Positions 1 to 12,590 of a stretch of DNA of 64,000 nucleotides are shown in pieces. The notes under the pieces were generated by a model that had not been told where the DNA came from, searched no databases, and was given only the letters and a program-made list of their open reading frames with translations. The stretch spans positions 718,330 to 782,329 of the forward strand of contig JAFBJZ010000673.1 in assembly GCA_016785225.1 (NCBI GenBank), in the 5' to 3' direction. Origin of the DNA: Psettodes erumei (lineage: Eukaryota > Chordata > Actinopteri > Pleuronectiformes > Psettodidae). The first letter of the stretch is position 1. Each line of letters starts with the position of its first letter. Position numbers and translations under genes: made by a program.

Positions 1-664
1 GATAAATACATCTGCATCAGGGTCTTCTACTAGATTGAGTCTTTATACGTGTTTTATTGTGCCAACACTCCCTGTCATGAATTTCTAAGTCTACAATCAA
101 ATGGCAGCAAAACATTCAAAGCAGCAGTTGATTCTATTGTCTTTATTTAAAAAAAGGCTGTAGTAAATACTTTGTTGTGTCCTTTGCCTGCCTAATTGCC
201 TTTTTTTTGTCAAAATAGGAGATAGTTTAAACTGCCCTGCCTCTTGATCACCATGCCGAATCAGAAAAGAGGACCTCTTGTTGCTTTCAGGGTGATGACA
301 TGAGAGTTATGTCAGGAACAGAGGGGAAAAAAGCGAGACAGAGAGAAGGGGAGGCAAAGAGAGACACAAGTTAGGATAGACACAATTGGGAGGGTTTGAA
401 GAAAGTGGAAAAGTGCAAGTGGAATAATAAAAAGCAGAAAAGCAATGGCTCTAATCAGTTCCACAGCTTGCTTGCCTGCATGACCCCTCACTCTGCATTA
501 CCAAGCTTCATCTCTATGGTAATGCTCCTGGCCACCAGAGTTCATTTCCACAATTTCCTAAGGCAGGCAACAGAGATATCAAGGCACAAAAAAATGTGTA
601 TGCACACTTGTGTTGTATTCCAATTGTATGCACAACCCAGGGGAGTAAAAGTGAGGTTGAGTGG

Positions 665-668
<4 letters not shown>

Positions 669-711
<43 letters not shown>
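669..711. repeat. (GT)n microsatellite
   Basis: About 21 uninterrupted GT units. The short open frames overlapping it encode runs of alternating Val-Cys or His-Thr and are products of the repeat. Confidence 0.97.
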
Positions 712-713
<2 letters not shown>

Positions 714-2399
714 GGGGAAACAATGAATAATGTCACTTTGTACAAAAAGAAACACGCTTAACACATTCACATATCATCCCACTCAACATGCCTCTGCATC
801 TGTGTACGCTAGCAAGTTATAATTTTTTCAAATTATTCTTGCTAAATTAGATTCTCAACCACAAATGCGCATGTGTGCAGTAGCTCACATTACACAGACA
901 GACTCCAAAGTGCTCCGTCTCTCTGTCAGAGGCTGTTTCATTGACAGCGTCCACCCCCCCAATCCTAATCAATGTTGGCCATGAAAAGTCACCAGATCCT
1001 CTCCTCTCAGAGGAATCATTTATCAACTGAGCCATGGCTGCAGCTGTAATTAGAGACCGTAACACAAGTCTCAAGGTATAAACATCTCTGATTGTTTTAT
1101 TACACTGTGAGCTAGCCTGTTTTTGGATGCAGCCCTTTAATAACTCTTTAATTCTTCATCTGAGGCCTGTGTCCTAGGTGACAGTGGGTGTGCTTTATCT
1201 TTGTTATGACTCATCTGACAGGCCCCACTCGCACCAAGCGTTTATTCAAATAACAGATATCAAAGCTATTAAACATATTACATGTACTTAGAGTGGATAC
1301 TCACCCCAGACCTCATAAATCTTTGATTGTGCAGTCCAACAAATTGGTGGATGGCCCTCAAGGGCAACTGTATCCAGGGTAATCAGAAAGAAATTTTGGG
1401 CTGGGCTAATTAAGTGCAAAACTGTTTTCTTGGGAGGACACTACTGAAGGTGCAGTTAGTGAGAAATCTTGTTTCAGGTGAATCAACCTTTTAAACAGGA
1501 GAATAATTTGAGGTACACCATGGCAGCAGAATGAAATTTTGGGAATACCATGCGTTTGGAGGTATTTGACATTATTACAAAGCTTCTGTATGCCACACTG
1601 CCAGTTGACCTTAGCATTACGGAATAACAATAAACTCAGATCATGAGGGTTTTTTTGCATGTAGCATATAGTTTGTGGTAGAGACAAATGTTTTGAACTA
1701 GGCCCCTTTTCTTATGTCTTTGCTGCCTTTTGTTGCGTGCTTGTCTTTCTAATGCTGGGTAATTATCCCATTTAGGGATGAATCCAAACAGCATGGCAGC
1801 CATAGAAATTACAGACATGCTGTGTCAGGCTGGATGGTAGATTTTCTGCTGGTTGTCTGGCTGGCTCTCGTGTGTATGTGGAAGGGAAAGAGATGACTGG
1901 TGAGCATAACTAGTATAATCCACTTGCAGCTGTGTCATGGTGTATTTTACCTATTAAACCCTTGGTAGAGCAGTGATTTTTGTTTTTTACATCTTAAAAA
2001 ATGTAGCTGGAGATGTGGCATCGCAGATTGCTTTTCTTATAATTTTTCATTTTCATTTGTTTTTCGATTTGCAAGGAAATCAGGAAGCTGGCTTTTGGCA
2101 GCATCATTTCACAGATTTCTGCTACACTTTTATTCCGATTTGTTTTCTTCTGTTTCCAGTCTTATGCCAAGAGCAGATCTGGTCCAGTGCAGATTGCTCC
2201 AACAAGATGTTTTAGACTGCAAAAGATTGACATCTCTCAGAAAAATGTTTCTTTTGTCAAGCTCGAACAGTGTTCTCTTCTTCTGCATTTCAGGCAGAAG
2301 CCTTTTCTGCCTTTTCCTTCCCCCTGGTCCTCTTGCATTCACTCTGACACCCTTACAGCTTTCCCAGAATACTGCAGCCCTGCTTGTCTTCAGCTTCCA

Positions 2400-2760
2400 T
2401 AAATTCCCCAACATAACTCCAGTTCTGTCTGCACCGCACTGGCACCCAGTGGCTGCTAACACATGGTTCAAAACACTGTTGTTAGTTTACAAGGCTACCA
2501 AGGACACAACAAACCCCATATCTCCAGATCAGGATTCGACCCTGCCGTCTCACGCTCAGCTTCTGATTCGCTGTCCCTCCCTTCTCTGTGGTAAACTGGC
2601 CATCGCTCTGCCCCGTCCTGACTCTTCAATCCCCCTCCTTGTGTTGGACTCCACTCTCTTCTGGCATCCTAGTGGAGAAGTAATCTTTTCACCTCGGTCA
2701 GAACCGCAGTCACTTCCTGTCAGACACATCCTGAAAACTCCCCTCTGCTTCCAGCTCACC
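2400..2760 (+). mobile_element. Decayed non-LTR retrotransposon (reverse transcriptase C-terminal end)
   Basis: A 249-codon open frame (2095-2844) contains the series HW.PV, then WFKTLLLVYKAT, and about 90 residues later RHILKTPL. This order matches the end of fish LINE polyproteins of the Rex1/L2/CR1 type, in which HWLPV, FKTLLL.YKA and a closing LKT.LF motif follow the reverse transcriptase core. The intervening residues fit poorly and the catalytic core is absent, so this is a dead 5'-truncated copy inside the intron. The assignment rests on motif order recalled from the family and not on a search. Confidence 0.45.
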
Positions 2761-3745
2761 TCTAAACTCCAGCTCTGTGCCCAACCCAAATTCTTCAATT
2801 CCTGCATATCTGTCACACACAACATATATATACACACAAAATAGTCTGACTTTTTTGGTGCTGTATTTAAGTAGAATATGTGTACCCGTTTATTGACTCA
2901 CTTAGTTGCTGGTAGGAGGTATCTGACCTGATGATTCCTGCAGTTAATAAATTAACATGTTTTTATCTGCAGTCTGGAACATCTCACATACTGTGCTTTA
3001 TATCTTTTTTTGTACTTTAGTTCCTAACACATTTTTTCCCTTTGAGTCTGACAGAGCAAAAAACAAAAACAAAACAAGTCCACATAATAAGTGTAGGAAC
3101 ACTGATGTTCCTGGACTAATCTTGATACCATTAACCTTTCCTTTGGCACAGAGAAAGAGCAGCCTCTAGTGGTGAAGAATATGATTCTCCTTGTCCGGCT
3201 GTTCAGTTCGCTATTTAATTCTAATTACAGAAAATGCAGACACTTTGATTCCACATGGCATTATAACTTCTCCACTCCAGTGTTATTTTATAATCAGACA
3301 TTAAATCGTGGCAGGATGCAGATGTGTGCTAGATTATTTGATATAGGACTGCATAAACGACTGTTAAAAGTAATAGACTGACATTAAAATTTGGATGGGG
3401 AAATATATTTGGTCTTCATGATTTCTTGCTCATGTCTACTAAAATTAACTTTGTTGAAACTTTGTTTGTTCTATTCTGCCTGCTTTAACCTATAAACCTT
3501 ACTTTAATCTTACCCTTAACTGAGGTTGTTTACTTTAATTCAAACAAAATTGCAACCAAAGGTTATTTGCTTGACAATTATATAATTTGTCAATTATATC
3601 ATTTGTCTGGTAGTGCTGTCCAAGTCACCTTGCCTCAACACAGCTACAGTGCACACAAATCCAGTTTAATGCTAATCCTTCCAAACAGTTTCATTTGGAA
3701 GTGAATAAGAACATGCACAGTGAATTTATCCCTCAAACTGTCTTT

Positions 3746-3800
3746 TGTAACCTTTTTAGGGAGTTAGTTCCTTGTTAAGCTTTGACCTAAAAAGGTTACA
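3746..3800. repeat. Perfect 15-bp inverted repeat (hairpin)
   Basis: Bases 3746-3760 (TGTAACCTTTTTAGG) and 3786-3800 (CCTAAAAAGGTTACA) are exact reverse complements separated by 25 bp. It lies in the upstream astn2 intron with no gene nearby. It may be a remnant of a small inverted-repeat transposon or chance; the function is unknown. Confidence 0.7.
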
Positions 3801-6800
3801 CATGCTCCATCAGCAGCTGAGCCAGAACACTGAGACTCTGATACTCAGAGTATAGGCTTTGTAAATTTGGCACCAAAGATTTGTATGTATATTCAATACT
3901 AATTTCCTTTGGGAATTAAGGATGTTTTGTTAGTGCTTGCATCAGTCCACAAAGTCAGCATATGTTTGATGGAAGAGTTAGGTTTCCTAATTGTGAAGGG
4001 TCAGTTGAGTCCAGTGGTGGATAGCCTTTTCCATCAGAAAAGCATCATCTTCTTATACTGTTGTTGAGATAAGTATTAAGGTTTTAGATAATGAATTGAG
4101 ATGTTGCGGCATGTCAGTGTAGTTCAGAAGTGGTGATGATGGTTTATTGTCAGATCAGTGCCTCTGTGCAGGATGGGGTTTATACATGGACATTCCCTCT
4201 AAATAGCACAAGATCCAATTACCTTGGACAATGTTTAGATAAGTACCACTTAATATAAGTTACATAGTCACGAACTCAGACAAATTTACACACTCAAACA
4301 CATGTGTGAACGCACACTTGTTTTCACACATGCAACACAGACACAGGCATTTGAAATTGAGTGACTTGTAGATAGCCCCAATTCTTATTATAGACTCAGA
4401 TAGACAGGTACACGCTCAAACGCACACAGAGAATCACAAAACCCTTTTTTTTGGAGTAATGACTTGTAGATAGCACTCTTCTGTGCCTATCAATAGGATG
4501 CCTGTGGTTCGGGAGGAGAGAGCAGGTTGTAGTAGGGGAGAGTGAATAAGAGACAGAACCAATATGGGATGCAGGAAGCAAACCGGAAAAGGTTACCGCT
4601 GGGGACCAGTCTGAGCAAACAGCAAACAATTGTTACACTCTACCTAGGGAGAAATACTGACATTGATGCCTGGCTGTAAAATACAAAAAAAAATGTTTGC
4701 GTGTGAGACCCATCTCCAGCATGCTTTGATAATAAGATGTATATATTTACTGTGTTTGAGTTGAAATAGGACAAACAGATGGCAGCGAGAGACATAGAGC
4801 CTTAGACAAAGGGAGAAGAGAATGAAGAGAGAGTGAGGGCTTTAATATAAATGCATGAACTGGTCTTGAATATTTTGTATTCATCCCACCAGATATGATT
4901 TTATTATACAATGGCTGGTGAAGCTTGTGTTTTGGAGATTCTCATTCAAATGGGAAGAGTTTGCCACACTTGTAGACTAAGAGTAGGATAGGAGGCCTGT
5001 TTGGCCAGGGGGGGAGCCCAGTGTCCACTGCTCTTAATGAACACACATGGGTACTGAATGAAACATGAGTAAATACACAAGGTTGTTGGCATTGCCCCGC
5101 CAAGTCCCGACTCACATATGTGGTCTGGTGTTTGGAACGAAACTTGGTTGATAAAATATTGGGTCAGGCAACTGTGCAAACTGTAGATTGAATTGGGAAT
5201 GGGTCTTAATCTACAATTCCTAAAGATAAAAAGTGGCTTTTCGGAAACATATTCTAAATTTGGCTAAGGCGTTAATTTAAATTACTTAAGATTTTTTCCA
5301 GCCAACTGTGTTACTCTTCATCAGCAGTAGTATGTACACACAGCTCTGGCCTGACCTGCTCATGAGAGGTAGAATAAATCACAAAAAGCATATAGTTCAG
5401 TGGAACTAGAGGTGTCAAATCAGATGAATTGATGGAAGCAGAAAAATTACATGTTCAGAAATAGGACCATGCTGACATGTAATGTATCTGCATCTGTCAT
5501 CTATTCAAGCATCCCAGTGAAGTCATGACAGTGTGACAGTGAGCATCATGAGCATGCGCAATACAAGGACCCTGAAACTTAAGTTTTAAATGCTATTCAG
5601 CATGAATTTTATTATTTGCAACCTGACATGCCAGAATGAAAAAAAAAACTAATAGGAACTTGAAATAGTCTATAGGCATATACAACCAGCACGTTCAGTG
5701 ATTACTAAACTCATCCAGGTTAATATACAGTCACATGCGTTTTGATGCTTTTGCTTGCATTCAGCTTAATAATGATAAATAATGGTGGCCCTGCTCCATT
5801 TAAGTTTCAGGAAGTAATATACAGTAAGTGGACCAGTGCAAACATTAGCATACCCCTGGTCCTGGAGCACATAAGAAGAATGCAGTCATTGTTAATGTCA
5901 ATAGTCAGACCTACTTGGAACAATTCAGTATGTTTGTTGTCGGAATGGCTTATTGCCTTCTTGCTGCTTGTTAAGCTTCTGCTTGTTAAGCCACGTTAGC
6001 CATGGCCAGCAAACAGCTAAACCATGTTGCAGCCCGTTTGTGTCGGATAGAGTTTATCTTTCTTTAAAAAGAAAAGCAACCAGTTCATCTCCCTCTTGTT
6101 TGTTTGAGTGCGTGGAGTTACAGAGTTACTTCTTTTAATGAGCTGTCAGCAGAATAGATGCTTCAGGCCCCCTCAGTGCTAGACAAACATACACACACAC
6201 ACTGTGTAAACTGAAATCTTGGGGACTGACACTTTGACCATCCTGAATTTGCTATCTCACATTAACCTTCTGCAAAAAAAGAACAGATGCAACAACAATC
6301 AACACCTGACTTACATATTTTTCCCTCAAGGACAGAAGAGGAAAAGGGACTGAAAGGGATGTTTAACGATCTTATGTGCAATCATGCCCCGCAAAGACCC
6401 AAGTAACTACTCATTGCACTTTTATTTTATCCTCCAAATTGAGTCAGTTTTCAGTTTTGTTGCTCAGCAACTCTGAAGTGTACTATTGGGTACACCACAC
6501 TCTCGGTACTGTATGTGTTTCAGCCTTATAATGTGAATGGGTGTTGTGACCAAAGTGTTTAAAGAAAAGGAACTCTTGCAGAGTGTCAAGGACAGTCCAC
6601 ATCTGGGTTTGAAAATCCATAAAGCTACATATCGTCTTGGTCCACACGCCTCCAAAGGTTCTCTGAGCCTCAGCGTGAAGCTGGCTGATTTAATTTAGCA
6701 ATCAATATGTTTTCTGTGAGCATGAGCCACGGTAATCTTTTTATAGCACCTCTTCTCTCCCTCTCTCCTCTCATCCTCTGCCCTTGAGTCAATCCTTCCA

Positions 6801-8125
6801 CCCCTCCATTGTAACACTAAGGCTGTGATTGAGACTAACAGGCTTTGTGGTTAGAGGAAGCAAAGAGGGGGAGACAGAAAGAGAAAAACAGGATGAAAAA
6901 TTGATATCAAGAAGAGTGAAGCTACCCACCCACCCACCTCCATGTCTCTGTGGCACATGGTTTGAGCTCTGTGACCTGGCCCCATAGAAGTGGATTATGG
7001 GAAATAAGTTGCTCCCACTTGCCATGCTCTCAGAATGCAGCAAGATAACTCATCTTTTCGACAGGAAATGAACCACAGCTGCTTTGGTTCATCCTGAGCA
7101 AAAACAGAGCTCAACATAAACCATCTCCCTTCTCGTAAGACTACTGCTATTCATTCTGCAAGTGATTTGTCCACGAGAATATATCACAGAGCTGCAAATA
7201 AATAGAAAAATGAAAAAAGATGTGGAAAACATGCTTAGCTCTAATATGCTCTCTGTGTTATTTTTTGGGTGGTCTTTGTTACCTCTCACTATAGCACAGT
7301 ATGTGGGTCTTCTTCTGCCCTCCCCTCCCAGTGTTCCACAGTTCCTTTCTCATTACCATTGTTTCTTGTACTTATCGTCTCCAGCAGAGAGGAAGAGAGA
7401 GATTCCAAGGGGTCTGTTCTTATCTTTGCTGCAGCTCTCTGTTCTGCCCTCAGACTGGGGGATACAACTGTTTTCTTTATTTGGCTGCCAAGCATCACAC
7501 AGACACACAAATACATAAATATATACAAACATGTTTTGGCCTTATGCCCATGTTATAGTTTCTTGCACAACAAGTGAGGAACTCTTAAGTCCTGACGCTC
7601 GTGGATGGAGTGAATTTCTGATGAAAAGGAATGAAACAATCTGTACCCCTTATTTTCAAAGCATTTTATCAGTAATTATAAGCAACCAATAAGCATAGCC
7701 CCTTTATTCTAACTTCTGTAAAGCAGAGGAAACTGGAAAAATAGCACATAAAACATTATAATAGAAAACTTGCAAGAAGAAAAACAGTGAAATCTCCAAA
7801 TCCCTGCCTGTGAATGATTCAGGAGGGCAGCAGCTGGACAGGGAGCTGGAACATGCAGGGATTGTAGATATTTATTGTGAGCTGTTATTGAGCTGTTTTC
7901 GTTGAGCTCAGTGTGTAGCTGTACCCCTGACTGTTAAACACAAACTTTAGATAAAGTAGAAGTGTGATAGTTGGTTGTCACTGTGGAAAGCTACCTTTTA
8001 TTACAAGTACTGCACCTTGTAAATTTCCACTTGTTGCAGACATTAGCATGGCATTCTTTGCTGCCAAAATGTTCACCAAGAATGACGGCATGATACTGGA
8101 ACTATTTATTTCTTCTGTTTCTCAG

Positions 8126-8250
8126 GGACAACAACTTCATTAAGGACTTTCCCCAGCTAGCCGATGGTCTCATGGTAATCCCCTTACCCGTGGAGGAACA
8201 ATGTCGAGGGGTCTTGTCAGAGCCCCTGCCTAACCTGCAACTCCTCACAG
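8126..8250 (+). CDS. astn2: astn2 exon (MACPF domain, part 1)
   Basis: This 125-bp internal exon follows a pyrimidine-rich acceptor ending CTCAG and is followed by GTGAGC. The first base closes a codon begun upstream. It then reads 41 codons, starting DNNFIKDFPQLADGL and containing IPLPVEEQCRGVLSEP, and leaves one base (G) for the next exon. This is a strongly conserved astrotactin segment inside the membrane-attack-complex/perforin-like domain of the extracellular or luminal region. Astrotactins are neuronal glycoproteins needed for glial-guided migration; ASTN2 controls surface levels of ASTN1 and other membrane proteins. I chose ASTN2 over ASTN1 because trim32 is nested two introns downstream. 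Confidence 0.93.
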
Positions 8251-9536
8251 GTGAGCGTGTGTGTACAGTAAGTTTGTGGACTCATGCTTTTTTTTTCTTT
8301 CCCGTCTCTTTCGTCGAGAGCTGTTTGATTCATTGGATTTTTCAGTGGCAGCTCTATTATCTCTCTAGGATCCAGTCATGGTTTATGGCTCAATAAATTC
8401 TACACTGAAGAAAACACAGCCCCCATGCTCATCTTGCACAAATTACGTGTGTGAAATGCCTGAGAAATCGGTTGGAAGGCTCCAGAGTCTAAGCCCATTT
8501 TATCATTTGTCCAGATGAGCATCTCTATATACACCTGAGAGGAGAGACAAGTTTTGTATACAAACAGCAAAATGTTCTTTTTGCTGATATATTACCTGTT
8601 TTGTGAAATCCAAAGTGCAAAGTCATTAGAGATACAAGATGATGTGTTTCCTTTGTGTATTCTTTGGTGCCACTGTGTCTTTAAACCCCCAAACCCCATA
8701 AAATGCTTTCATATACGGTTCATGTGCCCCCCCACACACACACACAAACAAACACACAAACACAGGTGTGTGTATTTGTATGTATATATATATATGGGAC
8801 CTTGTAAACCCCAACACTTAAGCTCCCATTTCATACTTTTATCCTTTTCTTGACTGTTCCACCCCATCCTGTCAGGGACACAGTCACTTAAATATTTGGC
8901 TTTAAACCTGCACCTTCACCTCTGCTCCCTAATCCCTCCATTAGCTAAATTGGTGTTTGGTCCACATTGACCCCTGAGATGTTTTTTTTTCTTTACTGGT
9001 GTTCTGCTTTCACCAGAATTGGACATAAACACACACACACACACACACAGAAACTAAATTGCCCTTTTTCACCGTGCATGAATGTCTCCGGTGTAAAACG
9101 CTTTCCGGGGTGCAGGATCAAGGTTTCAGTAAGCAGTTTCTTTTCTTTGCTCTTCACTTGTGTGGCTTTAGTTCTAAACTGGTGAGAAGTTTGGTAATTG
9201 AATTGCAGAGAGAGGTAAGATTGCTCCCACTTCTAATGTCAGCAATCCAATTGGAGTTCAGCTGCACTATATATCTTCCATTGATCCAGGAGCAGCTGGG
9301 ATATGGGCTGTGATAATAAATGACATTAAGGCAATAATGGATAACAATGGATCCGCAATAAACTGTTCAAATGAAATGATGGATTTTATTTTTCTATTAA
9401 TTTATTTTGAAATTCAGGTGCTCTTGGCGAATCTGAGTTTTGTAATTTGTTTTAAATTGTTCTATTCGTGGACATTCTAATATCACTCCTTTTCTCTTAA
9501 TTTGTATCCTTGTTCCCTTTTTTCTGTCTTTCTTAG
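8251..9536 (+). other. astn2: astn2 intron, phase 1
   Basis: A 1,286-bp intron with GTGAGC donor and CTTAG acceptor. It contains short CA-rich stretches near 8729-8765 and a (AC)n tract at 9029-9049. Nothing coding was seen. Confidence 0.85.
9029..9049. repeat. (AC)n microsatellite
   Basis: About ten AC units within an astn2 intron. Confidence 0.95.
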
Positions 9537-9641
9537 GAGATGCTCAGTTCAGCGAGGCAGTGGGCTACCCTATGGTTCAACAGTGGAGAGTACGCAGCAA
9601 CCTGTACAAAGTCAAACTTAGCTCCATTACCTTATCTACAG
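9537..9641 (+). CDS. astn2: astn2 exon (MACPF domain, part 2)
   Basis: A 105-bp exon (35 codons) with phase 1 at both ends, so it is symmetric. The acceptor is TTTCTTAG and the donor is GTCAGT. Joined to the previous exon it reads GDAQFSEAVGYPMVQQWRVR and on through NLYKVKLSSITLSTG. The YPMVQQWRVRSNLY block is characteristic of astrotactins and forms part of the MACPF beta-sheet region. Reading frame and both splice sites agree with the neighbouring exons. Confidence 0.94.
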
Positions 9642-9927
9642 GTCAGTACCTGAATGACACCACTGTCTGAATTCTCTGAATCACAAAGCACCACATTAGG
9701 AGCTAATTAATATTAGGAACTCAGATCAGTACAGAAATGTTTTGTATCATTTACACAGTACAGGATGTTCTGTATATTTTCAGTTACAGCCACCTTTCTG
9801 TCTGCATGGTGCTCTTGATAGATCTCAATTTTGTAATTAATAATCATGCATATACAGCAGCACTTACACCACAGCCCTGACCTTGACAGCCAAGCCATGA
9901 TCTCCATCCTCCTTCTCCACCTGGCAG
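9642..9927 (+). other. astn2: astn2 intron, phase 1
   Basis: A short 286-bp intron with GTCAGT donor and CTGGCAG acceptor. No element was recognised inside. Confidence 0.9.
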
Positions 9928-10107
9928 GCTTCTCCAAAGTTCTGAAGACACTGTCAGCAGACAGCACGCGTGAGGAGCTGCTGGCTTTTCTCCAGCAGTA
10001 TGGCAGCCACTATGTGTCCGAGGCTTTGTATGGCTCAGAGCTCAGCTGCAGCATCTACTTCCCCAGCAAGAAGGCCCAGCAGCAGCTCTGGCTGCAGTAT
10101 CAGAAAG
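9928..10107 (+). CDS. astn2: astn2 exon carrying the MACPF signature
   Basis: A 180-bp exon (60 codons), phase 1 on both sides, with acceptor CCTGGCAG and donor GTGAGT. It begins GFSKVLKTLSADSTREELLA and contains the aromatic-GSHY signature of MACPF proteins in YGSHYVSEALYGSELSC, followed by a Lys/Gln-rich stretch ending LWLQYQKG. In perforins and complement this signature lies in the core of the fold. Astrotactins keep the fold but act in adhesion and trafficking and are not known to lyse cells. The next intron (10.5 kb) contains trim32 on the opposite strand. Confidence 0.96.
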
Positions 10108-11985
10108 GTGAGTATGCTGACAGGTTCAAAGAAAGGCCAAAAAACCACCAACATGCATGTACGCTGAACAGAGACGCCAAACCTCACATACAACATATTG
10201 ATTTTTGGCATACGGGCAGTGACATATCATTTTAAAAAGTGTGTATGCAGGAGAGTAGACCATGTTTTAAAACAGATTTAAACAATGGGAAGGTCTGATG
10301 TGATGGGGCTACTTTCAAGAGTGATGAGGAAAATCTTTTGCTAAATGAAAGTGATCAACAGTGATCACAGTGAAAAGAAAAAAAGCAGAGAGTTACACTT
10401 AGTCTGAATGCAACAGAAACTGGGTTACGTGTAAAGACCTCTTCTTCCCTTAATTTGCCTTCTGGTTAAAAGGCTGCATAAGCTGCATGAATCAAATTAA
10501 ACATCAGTGTGACTTAACAGCCTGCCAATAGCGTATCACTGCACTGTCCCATTTAAATTGTGTTTTAATCCAGTTTATCCATGAAAAGATGCTGATGTTC
10601 AGTCCAGCCATTTAGTGTGGTTTATTGGCACCTGGATTTAAAAAAAAATACTATTATACACTTGCTGACCTTGTAGGGAAAAAAGGCAACTGATTTTGTC
10701 TCAATGAGGATGAGGGTTGACCCGCAGCCCTTTATAAGGAGTTATCTAACAAATCTTACTTTCAGTAAGACTTTGAATGCAGGCCAATACAGTATATAAC
10801 AAGTGAACACAAATGTTAGTAAGGAGTGATGAGAATGTTCTGTCAATATTTGAGTTGTTTCATAAATGTTTATTGCACTCAGATATTCAACAATACAAAC
10901 ATGACTTTGACTACACAGAGATCTGTAATGTGTTCAACACATTAAAGAAATTCACAGCCTCCAAAGGACATGACATCTGAAGGAGGGTTGGGAGATTGGT
11001 TCATGGAAAAAAGAATATAAATTAAGAAAGAAAGTATAAAAGGAAATAACCTCTCTCCACTGACATATAATAAAACATATTCAACTGATGTGAGACACTG
11101 ATGTTGAGCACATTGACACAAGGACACTTGATTTTTCTAGCAATTTATGCTGATTTTGTAAGTCTGAATACTCTCTAGTAATGACTACCTCTATTGACCA
11201 CATGAATTAAGTATCACAGAACATTAAAAAAAAGATTATGATGGTAAGGTCAACATGCAGCTGAGACTATCTTTAATTGTAATCTGTTTAGTTCTAAAAA
11301 ATAATATGGCCTAAAAATAAAAAACACAAAGATGTGCCTGTGACATTCATTTACTGACTTAATTCGGTTCTACCCTTTTCTCATCTTTTTATGTAGAAAT
11401 ATTATAAACTATGTGTTTATTACGATAGTTTGATTTTCAAATGTGTATATTTGTACGGGCTCCGGGTGCAGAGTTAAGGTCAGCTTTGTGAAACTTTTTT
11501 TTTTATTTTTAAGGCTGAAACTGATTCCAAATGCAATATGCTCTCATGAGCAAACCTGGACTGGAAGATTCACGTTGCCTAAAAGCAGGCATATCTACTA
11601 TTTATGAATTTATGGCCATGGAATATGATACATACAGTATTATTAGCTAGGTTTCAATGATTAACTTGATTCCCCATATTTAGGTCATTTTTTTAATTAA
11701 AGGTGTCCTTTACTGTTATTTTACCTGAACGCATCATATTTCTCATGCTTTTTATAGAAACAAAAATGTAAGTTACATAATAAAGTAATACAAAAAAATA
11801 CATGCGGATGGAAACCAGTTTTAACTAACACTAGCACTAACTAGCAAAACACTGTATCTGGCTGTTGTCTTTCCATATCTACCAAAACTTGAGAACTCAG
11901 GTGGCAGTTGTCTGGTGTTGAATAGAAACCTGAGGGAGACACAGCAACTCGGAAACAAAATCCCAGTGTAACAAAGTCATGTCTG

Positions 11986-12015
<30 letters not shown>
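11986..12015. repeat. (TG)n microsatellite
   Basis: About 15 TG units in the trim32 3'-flanking part of the astn2 intron. Confidence 0.95.
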
Positions 12016-12016
<1 letters not shown>

Positions 12017-12566
12017 AGATGCTGGAGTTTTTCACTCTGTCTCCTCCATCCTGTTGAACCCACAGTCTGAATGTGAGGAAACAGTGGCACAACACAACGT
12101 CTTAAGAATAAATACTCAGGCGTGAAGAAGAGTTGATGAACATCATTCAAGTTGTAGATGTCTGCTGTACCTTTACGCTTACTGTGGTCTGGTTTGTTTG
12201 GTTGTGCTGGCACAGCAACAAATGTAATGCGAAGACAACTGTATAATGTAGCTGACAGTGAGTCCATACAAAATAGGACAAACAGAACCAAGGGATACTG
12301 TCTTGCACGTTTAAGGGTCTTGCAAGTTACAAACGGTATCTTAAAAAGGACAACAGAACTTTGCTTCTCGGCTATTAACAGGCACCACTCTATTATTAAC
12401 AGACACAGCTCTGTCTGACAGTTGAAGAAAACCATCTAAGACACAGACTTAAATGGTTCAGAGGATATATTCAAGTAGGACTGGATCATGAATAGTAAGG
12501 GAAGCTACAGTGTCTGTAGTCATATATAGAACTGCTCAAACCCTAACTTCAATGCTCCAGGTTTTT

Positions 12567-12590
12567 AAAAAAAAAAAAAAAAAAAAAAAA
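12567..12590. repeat. A24 homopolymer
   Basis: An uninterrupted run of 24 A. It could be the tail of an old retroposed insertion, but no recognisable element body precedes it. Confidence 0.85.

Larger units (their letters stand above)
1..8125 (+). other. astn2: astn2 upstream intron (partial), no host exon seen
   Basis: This is non-coding sequence upstream of the first astrotactin exon in the window. That exon begins inside a codon after a good acceptor, so this stretch should be intron, with earlier exons (signal peptide, transmembrane segments, EGF-like repeats, start of MACPF) beyond base 1. I looked for acceptor-ORF-donor blocks of the right phase and found none convincing. It holds a (GT)n tract, a decayed LINE fragment and a short perfect inverted repeat, listed separately. 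The rest is AT-rich with no recognisable element. Confidence 0.6.

Noticed and set aside
396..770. Several short open frames rich in Val-Cys or His-Thr
   Set aside because: They read through the (GT)n tract in different frames and strands, have no start context or homologues, and are products of the microsatellite.
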